From Aurantiochytrium sp. KH105 (lineage: Eukaryota; Sar; Bigyra; Thraustochytrida; Thraustochytriidae), in contig BGKB01000090.1 of assembly GCA_003116975.1 (NCBI GenBank), positions 124,001-188,000 on the forward strand: a stretch of DNA of 64,000 bases, in the 5' to 3' direction. The notes under the pieces were generated by a model. It was given only the letters and a program-made list of their open reading frames with translations, was not told the origin of the DNA and ran no database searches. Within the stretch, counting starts at the first letter, position 1. Every line of letters begins with the position of its first letter. The position numbers were made by a program, and so were the translations under genes. Shown piece by piece: positions 9,983 through 20,870 of this stretch.

Positions 9983-11001
9983 GTCATGGTCTGCTGTGTC
10001 TTTTTGTTTTCTCCGATTGTCCGCCTGCAAGGTGACTTCCTTCTGTCAACTTTCTACTCGTTGGGTTGGTTCCTGCTATGTTTTGGGGCAGCATGACTCT
10101 CTTTTTCTTCTGCGCGCGCGATCTTTGATGTGGTGTGAACGTTGACGATGGCTCATCTCTCCTCGAAAATCGCTGCCTTTCGATTTCTTTCTTTCTTTCT
10201 TTCTTTCTTTCTTTCCGTGTTGTTTTTCTTCGTCGTATTGCACGCTACAAATCTCCCGCTCATCTAGCAGGATCAAACGCTCGATTTTCCTCTCCGCTCT
10301 CGCCTCGATTCGTTTGGATTCGTCTTCGCATCTTCTCTCTTTTCTCATCCGTTTGTTGTAGGAACAGGCTTGCGAGGACATCCTGCACAACTCTGTCACC
10401 TCTTCTCCTCTTCTTCTTCTTCTTCGTCCAGACCAAGTATATACACGCCGCGAAGACCGTCTTCCCCGCGCAAAGAGGAACCTGCCGGGCACCGCATGCC
10501 ACGTCCCTCATTCTCGAAAGCCACTCCTCATCGCCACCGGCTGCGGCTCCTCATCCAACCCGGTGCACTACTCAGCACCGCATCTCGCGAAACGCCACGA
10601 CGACCGGTCCCGCGCACGCGACCCGGCGGCATCCACCCTACACCGCCGCTTTCTCTCCCCCCGGGTCCGGTACGGGTCCGGCTGCGCTCTGGAGAGGCGG
10701 GCGAGCGAGTGGCCGCACCACATACTACATACCGCGTACCCGGAGCCAGACGCGCGCGGCGAGGCAGCTCGCCAGCTCGCGAGCGCTGCGCGGACGAGCG
10801 CGCCCGGCAGCGGCGGCCGCGCCTCGGCGCAGAACCCTTCGGCCGGTCGGCCCCTCGGCGGCGGTCGGTCGGCGGGGGTCTTCCCCGAAGGCCGCGCGAG
10901 GTGGCCATCATCGGGTGGCGCTCACGGCGCCGAGGCTGCCGACGGCTGGCCAGGGCCGCGGCGGACGCAGACGCGCGGCCGCGCGCGCAGGCGCAGGGAG
11001 G
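9983..11001. other. Long leader region of the OTU gene
   Basis: Downstream of the CCDC137-like gene lies a TTTC tandem array (10183-10215), a TTC array (about 10402-10425) and a GC-rich stretch. The frame of the OTU gene stays open back to 10135, but the added 289 residues are Arg/Pro/Ala-rich with no recognisable domain, so I treat them as untranslated or uncertain. Confidence 0.5.
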
Positions 11002-12849
11002 ATGAGCGCGGAGGAGCTGAGGTGCGCGAGGTGCGCCGTGGACTGCGCGAAGTCGAGCTTTAGCAAGTCGCAGCTGCGCAAGCGGGAGGCTCGGAAATGC
11101 AAACCTTGCGTGCAGGCTGCCCAGGTGGAGGCCGGCGAGGCGCCAACCACGGCGAAGAGCTCGGAGATGACGGGCAAGCCGACGCGCGAGGCGCATGGAG
11201 AGACGAAGAAGGGTCTTCGGCGAACTGAGGACGCAGCAGAGCACAGAATGAGCGCCAAAAAGAGCTTGTCTGCCGGCAAGTCTCCTGTGGAGTCCGAGGG
11301 CTCGCCAATTTCGGTGAGTCACACACAGGACTTTGACTCAGACTCTTCGCTTTCGGCAACGGAGACTGGCGCCGCCAAGATGCTGCCTCGTGAAAAGGAG
11401 GAAGCAACGGTAAGTCCGGCGGACGACCCTGCGAAAGCTTTGCGCGAAAAATACTTGAAGAAAATCGTCCAGGTCTACGGACCGAGTTGCAAGACCCAAG
11501 TGGAAGGTCTGTCGCTCGCAAAACTCAAGAAGCTGGCCCAAAGTGGAACAAACCAGACCGCAGAGCCTCGAACAAAGTCCAAGGCAACGTCCTTTGGACC
11601 CGCCGTCAAGTCTGCAGAGTCTGCAGCAACAGATGCAAAAGAGACCAAAGTCAGTAGTGACAAGGCGGAGCACCTCTCCCGAGCCAAGGAATTGCTCTGT
11701 GAACTTGACTATTTCACGCCGAAACTTGCTTCGTCCATTCTCCGGAAATTCGAAAACAGATATGAATTTCTCGTCAAGCATCTCGAAAAGGAGGTCGCCA
11801 AGAACAAAAAGGCAGAGAAGACTGCTGCTGAGCCAACCTTGAAAAAGGACGGGAAGAAACGGAAACGGGCGCGTTCATCAAGCGTGGATAGCAACGACAG
11901 CGAAGGCGGCGCGAAGGCCAAGATTGCGTCTTCATCCTCCCATTCTTCTACGTCGTCGATTTCGTCGGACGAGGAGGAAGAGACAAACCACGTAAAGAAG
12001 AAGAAGGCCGAGAAAAAGGCCAAGACGGTAAAGAAGAAAAAGAAAGAAGAAACGAAGGCCAACGCGAAACAGTCAGAGGGGCCGCTAGTGTGCGACAAGT
12101 GCGACGGCGCGCACGAGACGCAGCGTTGCCCGCACTACAAGAAATCACGCGAGAAACACCCCGACGCACAGCGACGCAAGGCTATTGCAGGCCTTGGTGG
12201 TGCGGGCGGAAATATGTTTGTCGCAGCCAAAGACGCACGCGTGTTTCCACAACCTGGTGACGGGAGTTGCTTGTACCACTCCATGTTCCGCGGGCTTCGT
12301 GGCGAAGGCCCATCGTCAACTCACGCGTTGCGCCAGGCCCTCGCACGCTGGGTGCGCAACAATGCCAACGTAAAGATCGCTGATACACCCGTCAATGAAT
12401 GGGTCCGGTGGGACGCACAATGTTCTGTAGAGACATACTGCAGACGAATGCAGAGCTACGCGTGGGGAGGCGGCATTGAGATGGCGGCGTTTTCGCGACT
12501 TTTCGGCATCCAGGTGGACGTGTATGAGCGTTCGCGTGGTGGCTTCAAGCGCATTTCCTGCTTTCTCGCGCCGCGTGAACCAAAACGTTGCATTAGTGTG
12601 CTCTACTGCGGAGGTATTCACTACGATGCGCTCGAGATCCATGGTGCCAAACAACGGATTTCGCCTTCTCTCTCTGTCGCGCGGGGGCCGAAAAAGGTGC
12701 TGCACAAGAAGAGCAAAAGCTTCAAGCTCGCCTCACTGTCGGCTTCGCGTGGGGCCAAGGGTCTCAAGGCTCAATCTTTCATCGCTCGGCGCGATCGCGA
12801 TAAGATGCGAGGCCTTTCCCGGGGCAAGCAGCGGAGGCGTGGCTGGTGA
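11002..12849 (+). CDS. OTU-family cysteine protease with two zinc modules
   Basis: This 615-residue protein ends in an OTU domain, the fold of many deubiquitinating cysteine proteases. Catalytic residues are visible: Asp420 and Cys423 in PGDGSCLYHSMF, and His540 in GGIHYDALE. Before the OTU domain is a zinc-knuckle-like CX2CX3HX4C motif (Cys364, Cys367, His371, Cys376), followed by the basic run KKSREKHPDAQRRK. This knuckle plus OTU pairing recurs in algal and protist proteins. The N-terminus carries a second Cys-rich module (four Cys between residues 7 and 36). The linker is acidic/Ser-rich with KKKK tracts, suggesting a nuclear location. The C-terminus is Lys/Arg-rich. Start at ATG 11002. 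Ubiquitin-chain preference is unknown. Confidence 0.85.
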   Translation: MSAEELRCARCAVDCAKSSFSKSQLRKREARKCKPCVQAAQVEAGEAPTTAKSSEMTGKPTREAHGETKKGLRRTEDAAEHRMSAKKSLSAGKSPVESEGSPISVSHTQDFDSDSSLSATETGAAKMLPREKEEATVSPADDPAKALREKYLKKIVQVYGPSCKTQVEGLSLAKLKKLAQSGTNQTAEPRTKSKATSFGPAVKSAESAATDAKETKVSSDKAEHLSRAKELLCELDYFTPKLASSILRKFENRYEFLVKHLEKEVAKNKKAEKTAAEPTLKKDGKKRKRARSSSVDSNDSEGGAKAKIASSSSHSSTSSISSDEEEETNHVKKKKAEKKAKTVKKKKKEETKANAKQSEGPLVCDKCDGAHETQRCPHYKKSREKHPDAQRRKAIAGLGGAGGNMFVAAKDARVFPQPGDGSCLYHSMFRGLRGEGPSSTHALRQALARWVRNNANVKIADTPVNEWVRWDAQCSVETYCRRMQSYAWGGGIEMAAFSRLFGIQVDVYERSRGGFKRISCFLAPREPKRCISVLYCGGIHYDALEIHGAKQRISPSLSVARGPKKVLHKKSKSFKLASLSASRGAKGLKAQSFIARRDRDKMRGLSRGKQRRRGW

Positions 12850-13480
12850 TCCTTGGGGACATCTGACGGGTTGGGCGTTGATAGAAGAAAAAGTGTAAAC
12901 ACGTGTAGTAGAGCATCATGCGTCTCTGTTTGTCCCATTATACCAAGATCCTCCCGATCGATCGATCGATCGATCGATCGATCATCCCCCACGATTTACG
13001 GTCGCGAGCACGGTCACCGTCGTCACGGGCCTCTCGCCAGCTCAGGGACTGTGCTCAGTCTGCTTGCGCACCTCCTTGGTGGCCCTTTTCGCCCTCTGCC
13101 TGCGTGCGAATTTTTACAAACTGTCCGCCGGCAGCCATGAACCACCCACACGCAGAGAGGACAGGGAGCTGCACGGAGAGGGAGGAGAGAAAAAGAAAGC
13201 AAGGAAAGCAAGGCAAGAAAGAAAGAAAGAAGGAAAGGAGGCGGAGGTGGAGAGAGGGACATTCGAGGAGGGTGTACGACCACTTTGTGAGAAGAGCCGC
13301 CCTGAGCATGCGTGATGTCAAGGTTGGGAAAGTCGTGTGAAGAAAAAAGAGATAAAGTCAATGCAGGGTCCGATTCCCGTCAACAAAGTAAGTGATTTCG
13401 AGAAGAGCTCTCTCGGGCCTGACGCGCAACGAGGGCAGAGCGCTATTATTTTACAAAAACAAAGAACATACGTCTATACC
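12850..13480. other. Intergenic with GATC and GAAA arrays
   Basis: This contains a GATC tetranucleotide array at 12956-12983 and a purine-rich GAAAG array at about 13190-13260. The seven-helix protein frame is open back to 13337 but its signal peptide begins at 13481. No other gene is supported. Confidence 0.5.
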
Positions 13481-14974
13481 ATGCTGCGAAGCGCCGCTCC
13501 GATAGCGGCGTGTCTAGTTCTGATCAACGCGAGCGGGGCGCATGCATCGCGCATCTTTGCGGCAGACGGCAACACTGTCGCGCTGGAAATCGAAACGACA
13601 AGATTGGAATTTAGCCCCGAGGTGTCAGACTTAAACGTGACGCTTGCAGCATTCGATCTGGCGTGGTGCGAGCAAGGCTGCCAAGGCCCATCTGACGATG
13701 ATCAAAACGATTACTCTGCGACTGAAAATATGGCCTTGGTGCTCTCTAGTTTCGATTCGTCTTGCTTCTTTTGCGGCTACGCACGGCTCGCGCTCATGGC
13801 CGAACAAGTGGGCGGCGTAGCGCTCTTGCGTATCTCCAACAATCAGATTGGACACGAGTTTCTCGTGGTGCAAAATTATGATGTTTGGGAAGAGGCCCGC
13901 GCAAGCGGTATGATTGCGCTCGAGTATTCGTCCACGGTGACTCCATTTCTTGAACCGGGGACCAAAGTATCGTTGACGAGCACACCCAGTACGTGGACTG
14001 CATATTACGCCTCGGGTCTCATCGCGTGTCAAATCATTGTAACGATTGCAAATGTAGCCGTCGCGGGCGCGGGTGCCTTGCGACTGCGCGGCCAGCGTTT
14101 GGCCTCCAATGCAACAGCTTGCATTTCGCTCGAAATCGTTGCTTCATTGCTGCGGGCAATCTACGCCGGGGTGGACCCTGTGTGGACACGCGGCGTCTTT
14201 ACATACTCGCAGGGCCGCTTCCTGCTCACTATAAGCATGCCACTGAGCTGGCTGGGCTCGACAGTCATGTTTTTGGCATGGGACGATTTGACCCGTGCCA
14301 CGCTCAAGCTACGAGCTAACGAGACGGCAACGCTTTCGCAACGAGGTCGAATTCTCTTTGTCGCTTTTGCCATTTGCTTCTTTGTGGTCGATGTGAGCCT
14401 GACGGGAGTCGCCGCGTTCCAGGGTGTCGTCTTGGCAGAGTTGGGACCTCTCATAATTTCTCTGGTCAACTTTGGCGTCGCCGTGCTTTTTGTTGCTGCA
14501 GGATGGCGTTTCACGCGGGTTCTCCGTGCTGTCCGGCGTCGACTGGCAGAAACTACAATTGTCAAGGACGAAACCTCAACAATGACATTTCGCGCTCGGG
14601 CGCTGGACCTCTGGCGATCCCAAGACGCCTCGCTACGCATGACGCGCAAACTACTCGGCTCCGCGCTCTTGATGGTTGTGTCATCCATCTCCATACTCTT
14701 GTCAGGGCATGATGTATCCTATTCGCCACCTGGCCGTGGATTTGTCTTTGTCACTACTTTTCTCACCCTGGCCGGCGAGTCTTACCTCAAGATTACTGCT
14801 TTTCGCTCCCCGCTTGCGCGAAAAAGTCAGCACAGGGCACGGCCGCGGCAAGAGCAGTCGACATGCTCAAGGGATGCATCTGCAGTGCGTTTCAATATGG
14901 CCCTTCCAAAGAGCAAGTCGCCGTCGGTGAACGTTGACGCCGACGATCACCTGCACGTGGTTTCAGTTGCCTAA
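13481..14974 (+). CDS. Seven-helix membrane protein with cysteine-containing ectodomain
   Basis: This 497-residue protein has an N-terminal signal peptide (residues 1-22), an ectodomain of about 150 residues and seven predicted membrane helices (about 175-200, 212-230, 246-266, 290-313, 318-340, 391-408 and 418-438). A basic/Ser-rich tail ends it. The ectodomain contains Cys63, Cys67, Cys95 and Cys98 and a segment around LALMAEQVGGVALLRISNN that looks like a protease-associated (PA) fold. The signal peptide, ectodomain and seven helices suggest a receptor-like topology with an extracellular N-terminus. I do not recognise a named family. The ATG at 13481 was chosen because it starts the signal peptide. 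Function unknown. Confidence 0.7.
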   Translation: MLRSAAPIAACLVLINASGAHASRIFAADGNTVALEIETTRLEFSPEVSDLNVTLAAFDLAWCEQGCQGPSDDDQNDYSATENMALVLSSFDSSCFFCGYARLALMAEQVGGVALLRISNNQIGHEFLVVQNYDVWEEARASGMIALEYSSTVTPFLEPGTKVSLTSTPSTWTAYYASGLIACQIIVTIANVAVAGAGALRLRGQRLASNATACISLEIVASLLRAIYAGVDPVWTRGVFTYSQGRFLLTISMPLSWLGSTVMFLAWDDLTRATLKLRANETATLSQRGRILFVAFAICFFVVDVSLTGVAAFQGVVLAELGPLIISLVNFGVAVLFVAAGWRFTRVLRAVRRRLAETTIVKDETSTMTFRARALDLWRSQDASLRMTRKLLGSALLMVVSSISILLSGHDVSYSPPGRGFVFVTTFLTLAGESYLKITAFRSPLARKSQHRARPRQEQSTCSRDASAVRFNMALPKSKSPSVNVDADDHLHVVSVA

Positions 14975-15130
14975 GTTAATGTAAATCGCTCTCAGCAAGT
15001 TGAAGCCTAAGTAAGTCACACAAAAAGGAAATATTACTGGCGACTTTTTATACTAGTCAACGTTCGGTGTGCAAGGTTTAGGCCTGATGAATGCTCACAC
15101 TCTTCTTTGGAGGGAAGAACAGGGAGTGCA
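14975..15130. other. Convergent 3' ends
   Basis: Short spacer between two genes converging on each other. It presumably holds both polyadenylation regions. No conserved element is visible. Confidence 0.4.
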
Positions 15131-15319
15131 TCAGGCTTCATCCTCCTCGGGCTCCTTTCCAGCCTTGCCTTCCATCTTGGAGGCGACCATCTGGGCAGCC
15201 TTTTGGGCGGCCTTTTGGGCGGCCTTGTCGGCAGCCTTCTCCGCGGCCTTCTCGGCGGCAGCCTGGGCGGCAGCCTCCGGGTCCTGGAGTTTCTCAATCA
15301 TGCTCTGAACGCAGCCCAT
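15131..15319 (-). CDS. Small Ala-rich protein with N-terminal acylation signal
   Basis: This 62-residue protein begins MGCVQS, which fits the N-myristoylation rule (Gly2 with Ser6) and puts a palmitoylatable Cys at position 3. The rest is a charged Ala/Lys/Glu helix built on a repeating KAAxKAA pattern (about residues 18-45) with an acidic tail. This predicts a small lipid-anchored helical protein on the cytosolic face of a membrane. The ATG is preceded by a purine-rich context. The repeat makes spurious openness possible, but the frame has a stop, a good start and a coherent acylation signal. No family is recognised. Confidence 0.6.
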   Translation of the reverse strand: MGCVQSMIEKLQDPEAAAQAAAEKAAEKAADKAAQKAAQKAAQMVASKMEGKAGKEPEEDEA

Positions 15320-16203
15320 TGTCCTTTGCTTTTAGAAATTAGCGGTTTGCTCTACTTGGTCTTGCTGATTCTTGAGGTTGTTGTTTTGCTTTTGGTTCTC
15401 GAGGTTTCGGTTTTGCTGCAGCCGGCATTGCCGCGCGCCCACGATGCGTCCCCGTCGCCACCACTCCATTCGCGAACGTGCCGCCGCGCAGATCCAAATC
15501 GCGGGCCAGCACGCGCGACTTGAAGCGACTCTCAAGATTGATGCATCGAAGCACCCGAGCCAGGCAAGCATGCAAGCAAGTATAAGCAAGGAAAAAAAGC
15601 AAAGTAAACCAAACACTGCCCGTGCAAGAGAAAACCAAGAAAAGCACGCACTCGCCTGCAGCACATGTGGCCGCCGCGGTCGCCTTGACTCGCGCCCCGG
15701 GTCGGAGAGTCGCGCGTCTAGGACACCGCGACTGTCCAATCCCACCAGACCAACCGACCTAGCAAGCGGCTCGCGTAGCGGCCTCTTCACTTTCAAGACG
15801 AGCTGGCCGCAGCCGCTTCAAGATGATTGAATACTCGGTGCGGCACTGCGGTCCCAACCAGAAACCCAGATTTCTCTGTCCCAGGCGTCCACCAATTCCA
15901 CCCCGCACACCCCCGGGCCGCGCGTGCGTGCACAATTTATCGCCGAAGCGACCGTCATTCCTGTCCGCACAGGCCGCGCGTCTCCGCGACGCCTTCTTCG
16001 CGCTCTTCGTCGCCGTCGCTGCCGGCACGTGCCGCGCCATGGACACTCGTCTCGCGTCCCTAGTGCTGTCGCTACCGCCTCCGTTAGGACCGAACAGCCA
16101 GGGATGCCCCTAAAGGGCGTGTGTGCCGAGGTGGTACTTACAGCAGCACTCTTCGAGCGACCAGCTGCAGCTGCAGCGCGCTGGACGCCGCAAGACGCGT
16201 CAG

Positions 16204-16261
16204 GCCAAGCCAAGCCAAGCCAAGCCAAGCCAAGTCAAGCCAAGTCAAGCCAAGTCAAGCC
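16204..16261 (+). repeat. CCAAG pentanucleotide array
   Basis: About eleven copies of a five-base unit (CCAAG, drifting to TCAAG in the right half). It is the reverse complement of the TTGGC array at 56717-56893. Confidence 0.95.
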
Positions 16262-16423
16262 ACTCGAAGCCAGGTCAAGCCACGGCGGTGGCCGCCGCGG
16301 CCGGCGAGGAGCACCTATCGGTGCCAAGACTGGCGGCTGGGCTGGTTGGCTGCGGCTTATTAGCGATGCCCTTTGGCACGCGACACGACGACCTTTCGGC
16401 AGGTTGATCCTTGCTGACTTGGA

Positions 16424-16485
16424 GCTGCGCTGTGCTGTGCTGTGCGGTGCTGTGCTGCGCTGCGCTGGGCTGGGCTGCGCTGGGT
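16424..16485 (+). repeat. TGTGC/TGCGC pentanucleotide array
   Basis: About twelve five-base units ending in GC (TGTGC, GGTGC, TGCGC, TGGGC). The period of five is kept while the second and third bases vary. Confidence 0.9.
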
Positions 16486-16675
16486 CTGACAATGGCCGAG
16501 CTGGTGACTGGCCCGGTCGGCCAAGCGGACGGACGATGCTCCGTCCAAGGGTCGGCGAGGGCCTGCGAGGACAAAACGGCGACAGGCGCGCGTGCGTGTC
16601 CGTCCGTGTGTGTACGGAGTGTGTGCGCACATGTGTCTGGACTAGTGGCCCCCGGGGCCACAAGGACTTGGCATC

Positions 16676-16698
16676 AGAGAGAGAGAGAGAGAGAGAGT
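16676..16698 (+). repeat. GA dinucleotide array
   Basis: About eleven GA units just downstream of the ROCO gene's end. Confidence 0.95.
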
Positions 16699-16789
16699 AT
16701 AGATCTTGCGTTATCATCCACACGTAGTACTACAGGCCAGAAAATACTTTATCAAAATACTTTACTTTTCCTTCTCGTCTGCGAGCTCA

Positions 16790-19700
16790 TTATCGAAAAC
16801 AGCGGCGGAGAAACTCATCGAAAAAGGCGTCCTCCTCGTACCACTTGCGGCGCACCGGCAGCGACTCCTCCTCGTTGAAAAGACCTGGGCAAAAGCTTGG
16901 AGTGGCATCAATGTATTCGCCAAAGTTTACGTAGCTCGAGCGGTGCGTATCCGGCTCGTGGACCACAACGATGCGCTTGTTGGCACGACAAGCGCACTCA
17001 AGCTCCGCCTTGACAGCGTCGCTGGCAAAGACCCCGGCCGTCAAAATCAGCACATAGGTGCGCGCGCGACGGACGCCGTCGAGCATGGCCTCCTGATTGA
17101 GCACAGCGCGATGCGCCTGGTCAAACCAGACTCGCAGACCGCGATTTTCCAGCTTGAGTCGCAACATGTCGGCCAAATCGCCCCCGGTTGACTGGATGTG
17201 ACTCAAAAACACGTGCGTGTCTTCGCCACGAGCCAGCGCAGGAACGTCCGCGAATGCAGGGACCGACGGGCCATCTTCATCGGTGTCGAGCGCGCCAATC
17301 TTCTCCGTGAAAAAGGGCTCGAACTCGCTCACGGCGGCAACTTTGCGATTCGGGCCGCGCAGACGTGCGTCCAAGCGACCTTCCTCGCGCTTCTCAAAGA
17401 TCTTAGCATACGCCACCGCGACCTGAGTCGTGGGGCTCACGAGCAACAAATCCCATGGAAGACCACCAAAGACCGTCTCTGCCTGTTCGCGAAGCATGGA
17501 GACCAGAACTTTGATGACCATGGCAGGCCGTTCAGCGTTCTTATCGACGCAGATCCGCACGACATCTCCATCTACCGTGAGCAAAAAGTCGTTGATGCCA
17601 AAAGACAGCATGGCCTGCCGGCGTCCCAGTGCTGGCTTCATGGGTTCATCGTCGCCCGTTACCTCTGGCCGGACCGCGTACTTGGCGCATTGCGCAATCA
17701 GTCGGTGAAAGACTCCATTGGGCAAAAAGAAGCCGGAAAAATCAAGTTCGCACGAGAGCCCTGGCTCAAAATGCTCCGTTTTGACGTCTTCCACAGCGTC
17801 CGACAGTAATCCAGAAATCAGGTATGCGTCCGTCTTCTTGCCATCATCATCGTCATCTTCTTTGTCTTCGTCTTCGTCATCAAAGTGCCAAGGGCACAGC
17901 AACATGTTGGCATCCATGAAACCAAGGAGATAATCGACTTCTTGGTCTTCCCAGAGCCATTCGAGAAGCCGCCGCGACGCAATCGCATGGTCATGCATTC
18001 GCTCAAAGGCTGGCATCAACTCAGCAGCTAAGAGCCTTTCATCGCGATAAAGACTTTGGGCATGCATGTCATCAGCAATGACGCGAGCGAGCTTGTCCAG
18101 AAGCCATTGTGGGTCAATTACCACCACACGTTTCAGCACCTCGGAACCTCCAAGATGTACAACCACGCCGAGGCCGTGAAAGTAAGCGAGCATCTTCTCA
18201 ATGGCTGCGCGAGACTGTCCATATGCGGCACCACGCGCGACAACATTCTCAAAGGTGACAAAAGGCGTATCACTGTGGAGCAAGTCTTCGTGGATTTTCA
18301 GCCAGGCCAAGGGGACTTGTTCATGTACGTAACTCTGCGCCGCGGCCGTTTTGGCAATGGCAGCACGCAACGCTGCGGCACGATGCGGATCTGGGCTTCG
18401 ATTGTTGATGGCAAAAAAGGAGCTCCCCGGAGGTCTGACCAAGGTGCCGTGTATGTTGATGACCTTGCGATTACCGAGAACACTTTGTACCGCATGCAAG
18501 TCGTGCACCTCGTCTTTGTGCGTCCCCACCAAGAGAACCGGGGCACGAGGGGCATGGAGCTTGATGCTGTTGAGCCAAAAGCGCAAGAACTCAATGGCTT
18601 CGTCTTGCGTCGCCAGCTTGGCGTACTCGTCGGGAGAAAGACCATCTTTGAATTGCTCCTTGCCAATGATCTCGCGCATGTCAAAGACAACCAGGTAGAG
18701 ACCCTTGTCCGTGAGAAAAATGTGATGAAGCGCGTAAAAGACCTGCTGGCCACCATAGTCCCATATTGTAAAGCTCGCGTTACGGTCTGCTGCCGAGTCC
18801 TGCAATAATAGTGTTTGCTCTTTTGCGCTGACGGAAAATCGACGCGCTACGTCCTTGGGTGCAAGCAGCGGCTCTGGCGATTCCGAGGCGCCGACACTCT
18901 TGGGGGAACCAGATGGCGACAAGGGACGGTCAGTCGCCTCATCTCCGGTACTTTGGCCCGACGTCGACGCGGAGAGCTCTTGTCCCTTGCGTGCTGCAGC
19001 CACGAGACGTTGTGTCGCTGCATACCGGACCTGCGCATCAAATTCGCCGTGATCTGATTCGAGAGGGTGCCAGTCTTGCGCGCGCGTGCGATGAATGTCA
19101 GCCACTTCGGTCGAGAGATGCTCGACACGTGACGCCTGTCCAAGAAGGGAGCGCACCGTCGAAGTCTTGCCAGCTGCACCCCGCCCAACCACCATTAGCT
19201 TGGCGCGTCCCCACGCGTGCGCATCACCCTGTGTAATGGCAGCGCTTACCGCTTCGAGCCATGCGGCGGGATCCACAGCGAGGCCTTCTTTATCTAGGTC
19301 TGAGACGGGTGCACTCGGTGGAGATGCCACTTCGTTGCGCTTAAGAGCGTCATGAATTCGAGAAAGAAGGCCTTGATCCTTGATATTGTTGTACCGGAGA
19401 CTGCATGCAGATGCAGAGCGTTATCATTCCGGTAGAAAAGCGCAAGGTCCAGTTCCAGCTCTTTCCCGTCAGTCGCGATGTCTGGATGCAACTCTTCAGA
19501 GTACGGATAGTAGACTTACTAGAGGACTTGAAGAGAGACATTTTGCCCAAGCGCCTTGGACAGAGCTTGTGCCCCTACATCTCCAATTTTGTTGTACTGG
19601 AGGCTACAGAATTCGTATTTCAGAGTGTGGCACAAAAAAAAAGTCGAAGTGAGCAATTCGTTGTTGTGGTGGTTGTTGTTGTTGTTGCATGCAGACAAAA

Positions 19701-20870
19701 TTCAGCATAACGTACTCAACCTCGTGTAGATTGGAGCTCTCTTCAACGAAATCTGCTAGCGCGCTCGCTCCCTCATCGCCAACGTTATTGTCGCCGAGAC
19801 TTTTCGTTTTCGATTGAGATTACAGGAAAATGAGAGCGTGTCAGAGGCTGAATACTATTTTTCTTTTCCGCGTGTTTGTAAAATGCAACATACTTGAGAG
19901 CCTGCAGAGAAGTGTTCTGCTTCAGCGCTGCTGCTAAGGCCTTTGTTCCCTCGTCGCCAAGGTTATTACTGTTGAGGCTATTTCCAGCACACAATGGCAC
20001 ACGACAATCATCGTTGCGTTAGCCGTGTTCAAGAGTGAATTCCTGCGAAAAGGGTGGCGTAACTTACGTGAGCACTTGAAGAGAACTCGAAGGTTGGCCG
20101 AGCGCCCTGGACAGCGCTACAGCACCTCTATCACCGATGTTATTGAGGCGCAGACTATCAATTCGAGGTCAGTATAAACAAGTGTTCCACGCCGTAATGC
20201 TGTCAGAAAAGACACACGTACTCGAGACTCTGTAATGAGGTGTTGTGTATGAGTGCGTCGGCTAGGGCCTTTGCGCCCTCTGGTCCAAGGCTGTTTTTCC
20301 AGAGACTGTGTCCTCGCGAGCGACATGAGTTAGCTGGAGGTTCACTTCACTCCAGATGAGCGATTAAAAATAGAAAGAAAGTAAGAAAGAAGCGTGCTCT
20401 CTTGTCCGACACCTACTTTAGGTCCAGCAAAGAGACGTTCAACTTTAAAGCCTCGGCGAGAGCCAAGGTCCCTTGGATGCCAATGTTGTTACCTCCAAGC
20501 CTGTACGCGTCAATACTTTGTGGTGAGCATGACTTTTTCAATCGCGAAACGAATGTGCGTGTGTGTGATAGAGAGAGACGATTTAACGTACGAAATCGCC
20601 TTGAGCTCTGATGTTTTTTTCAAGGCCAGGGCCAGCGTCTGGACACCTGCGTCGCCAAGACCTGCATTTTGAAGGCTGGTGAAGGTCTCCGTCAAAGTCA
20701 ACAAAATCACTCTTCTCGTGTTCCTCGTGTGCGATACCAAAAGTATACGCGCGCACAGCAGTGACAGGCGCGCAGGCCGCCCATCTCTCCTCGAAAACGT
20801 ACTCGACTCTGTCTGCGTTTCTCTCGACCTCCTGCAGCGCGGACGCCACGGCGTCTTCGCCTTCGGCCAT
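16790..20870 (-). CDS. LRR-ROC-COR-TIR (ROCO) protein, nine exons
   Basis: Exons on the minus strand, 5' to 3': 20870-20803, 20675-20592, 20500-20417, 20305-20222, 20154-20068, 19977-19894, 19799-19716, 19603-19520, 19400-16790. The join gives 1089 residues. Exon 1 encodes 22 residues from MAEGEDAVASALQE. Exons 2-8 each encode one ribonuclease-inhibitor-type LRR of 28 residues (29 in one), and a final repeat opens exon 9. Then comes the ROC GTPase: P-loop GRGAAGKT (residues 292-299), DYGGQ switch II, and THKDE as base-recognition motif. A COR region follows. The last about 145 residues are a TIR domain with HVFLSH, GLRVWFDQ and a KAELECA segment where NAD-cleaving TIRs carry their catalytic Glu. 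All eight introns are GT-AG and phase 2. Likely a cytosolic GTP-switched signalling or immune protein; the ligand is unknown. Confidence 0.88.

Larger units (their letters stand above)
15320..16789. other. Intergenic rich in pentanucleotide repeats
   Basis: This 1.5 kb lies upstream of the small acylated protein and downstream of the ROCO gene. It holds three separate simple repeats: CCAAG units at 16204-16261, TGTGC/TGCGC/TGGGC units at 16424-16485, and a GA array at 16676-16698. Open frames across the arrays are repeat artefacts. No gene is supported. Confidence 0.6.

Noticed and set aside
10135-11001. 289-residue N-terminal extension of the OTU protein
   Set aside because: Low-complexity Arg/Pro/Ala sequence read through a TTTC array; no domain before the ATG at 11002.
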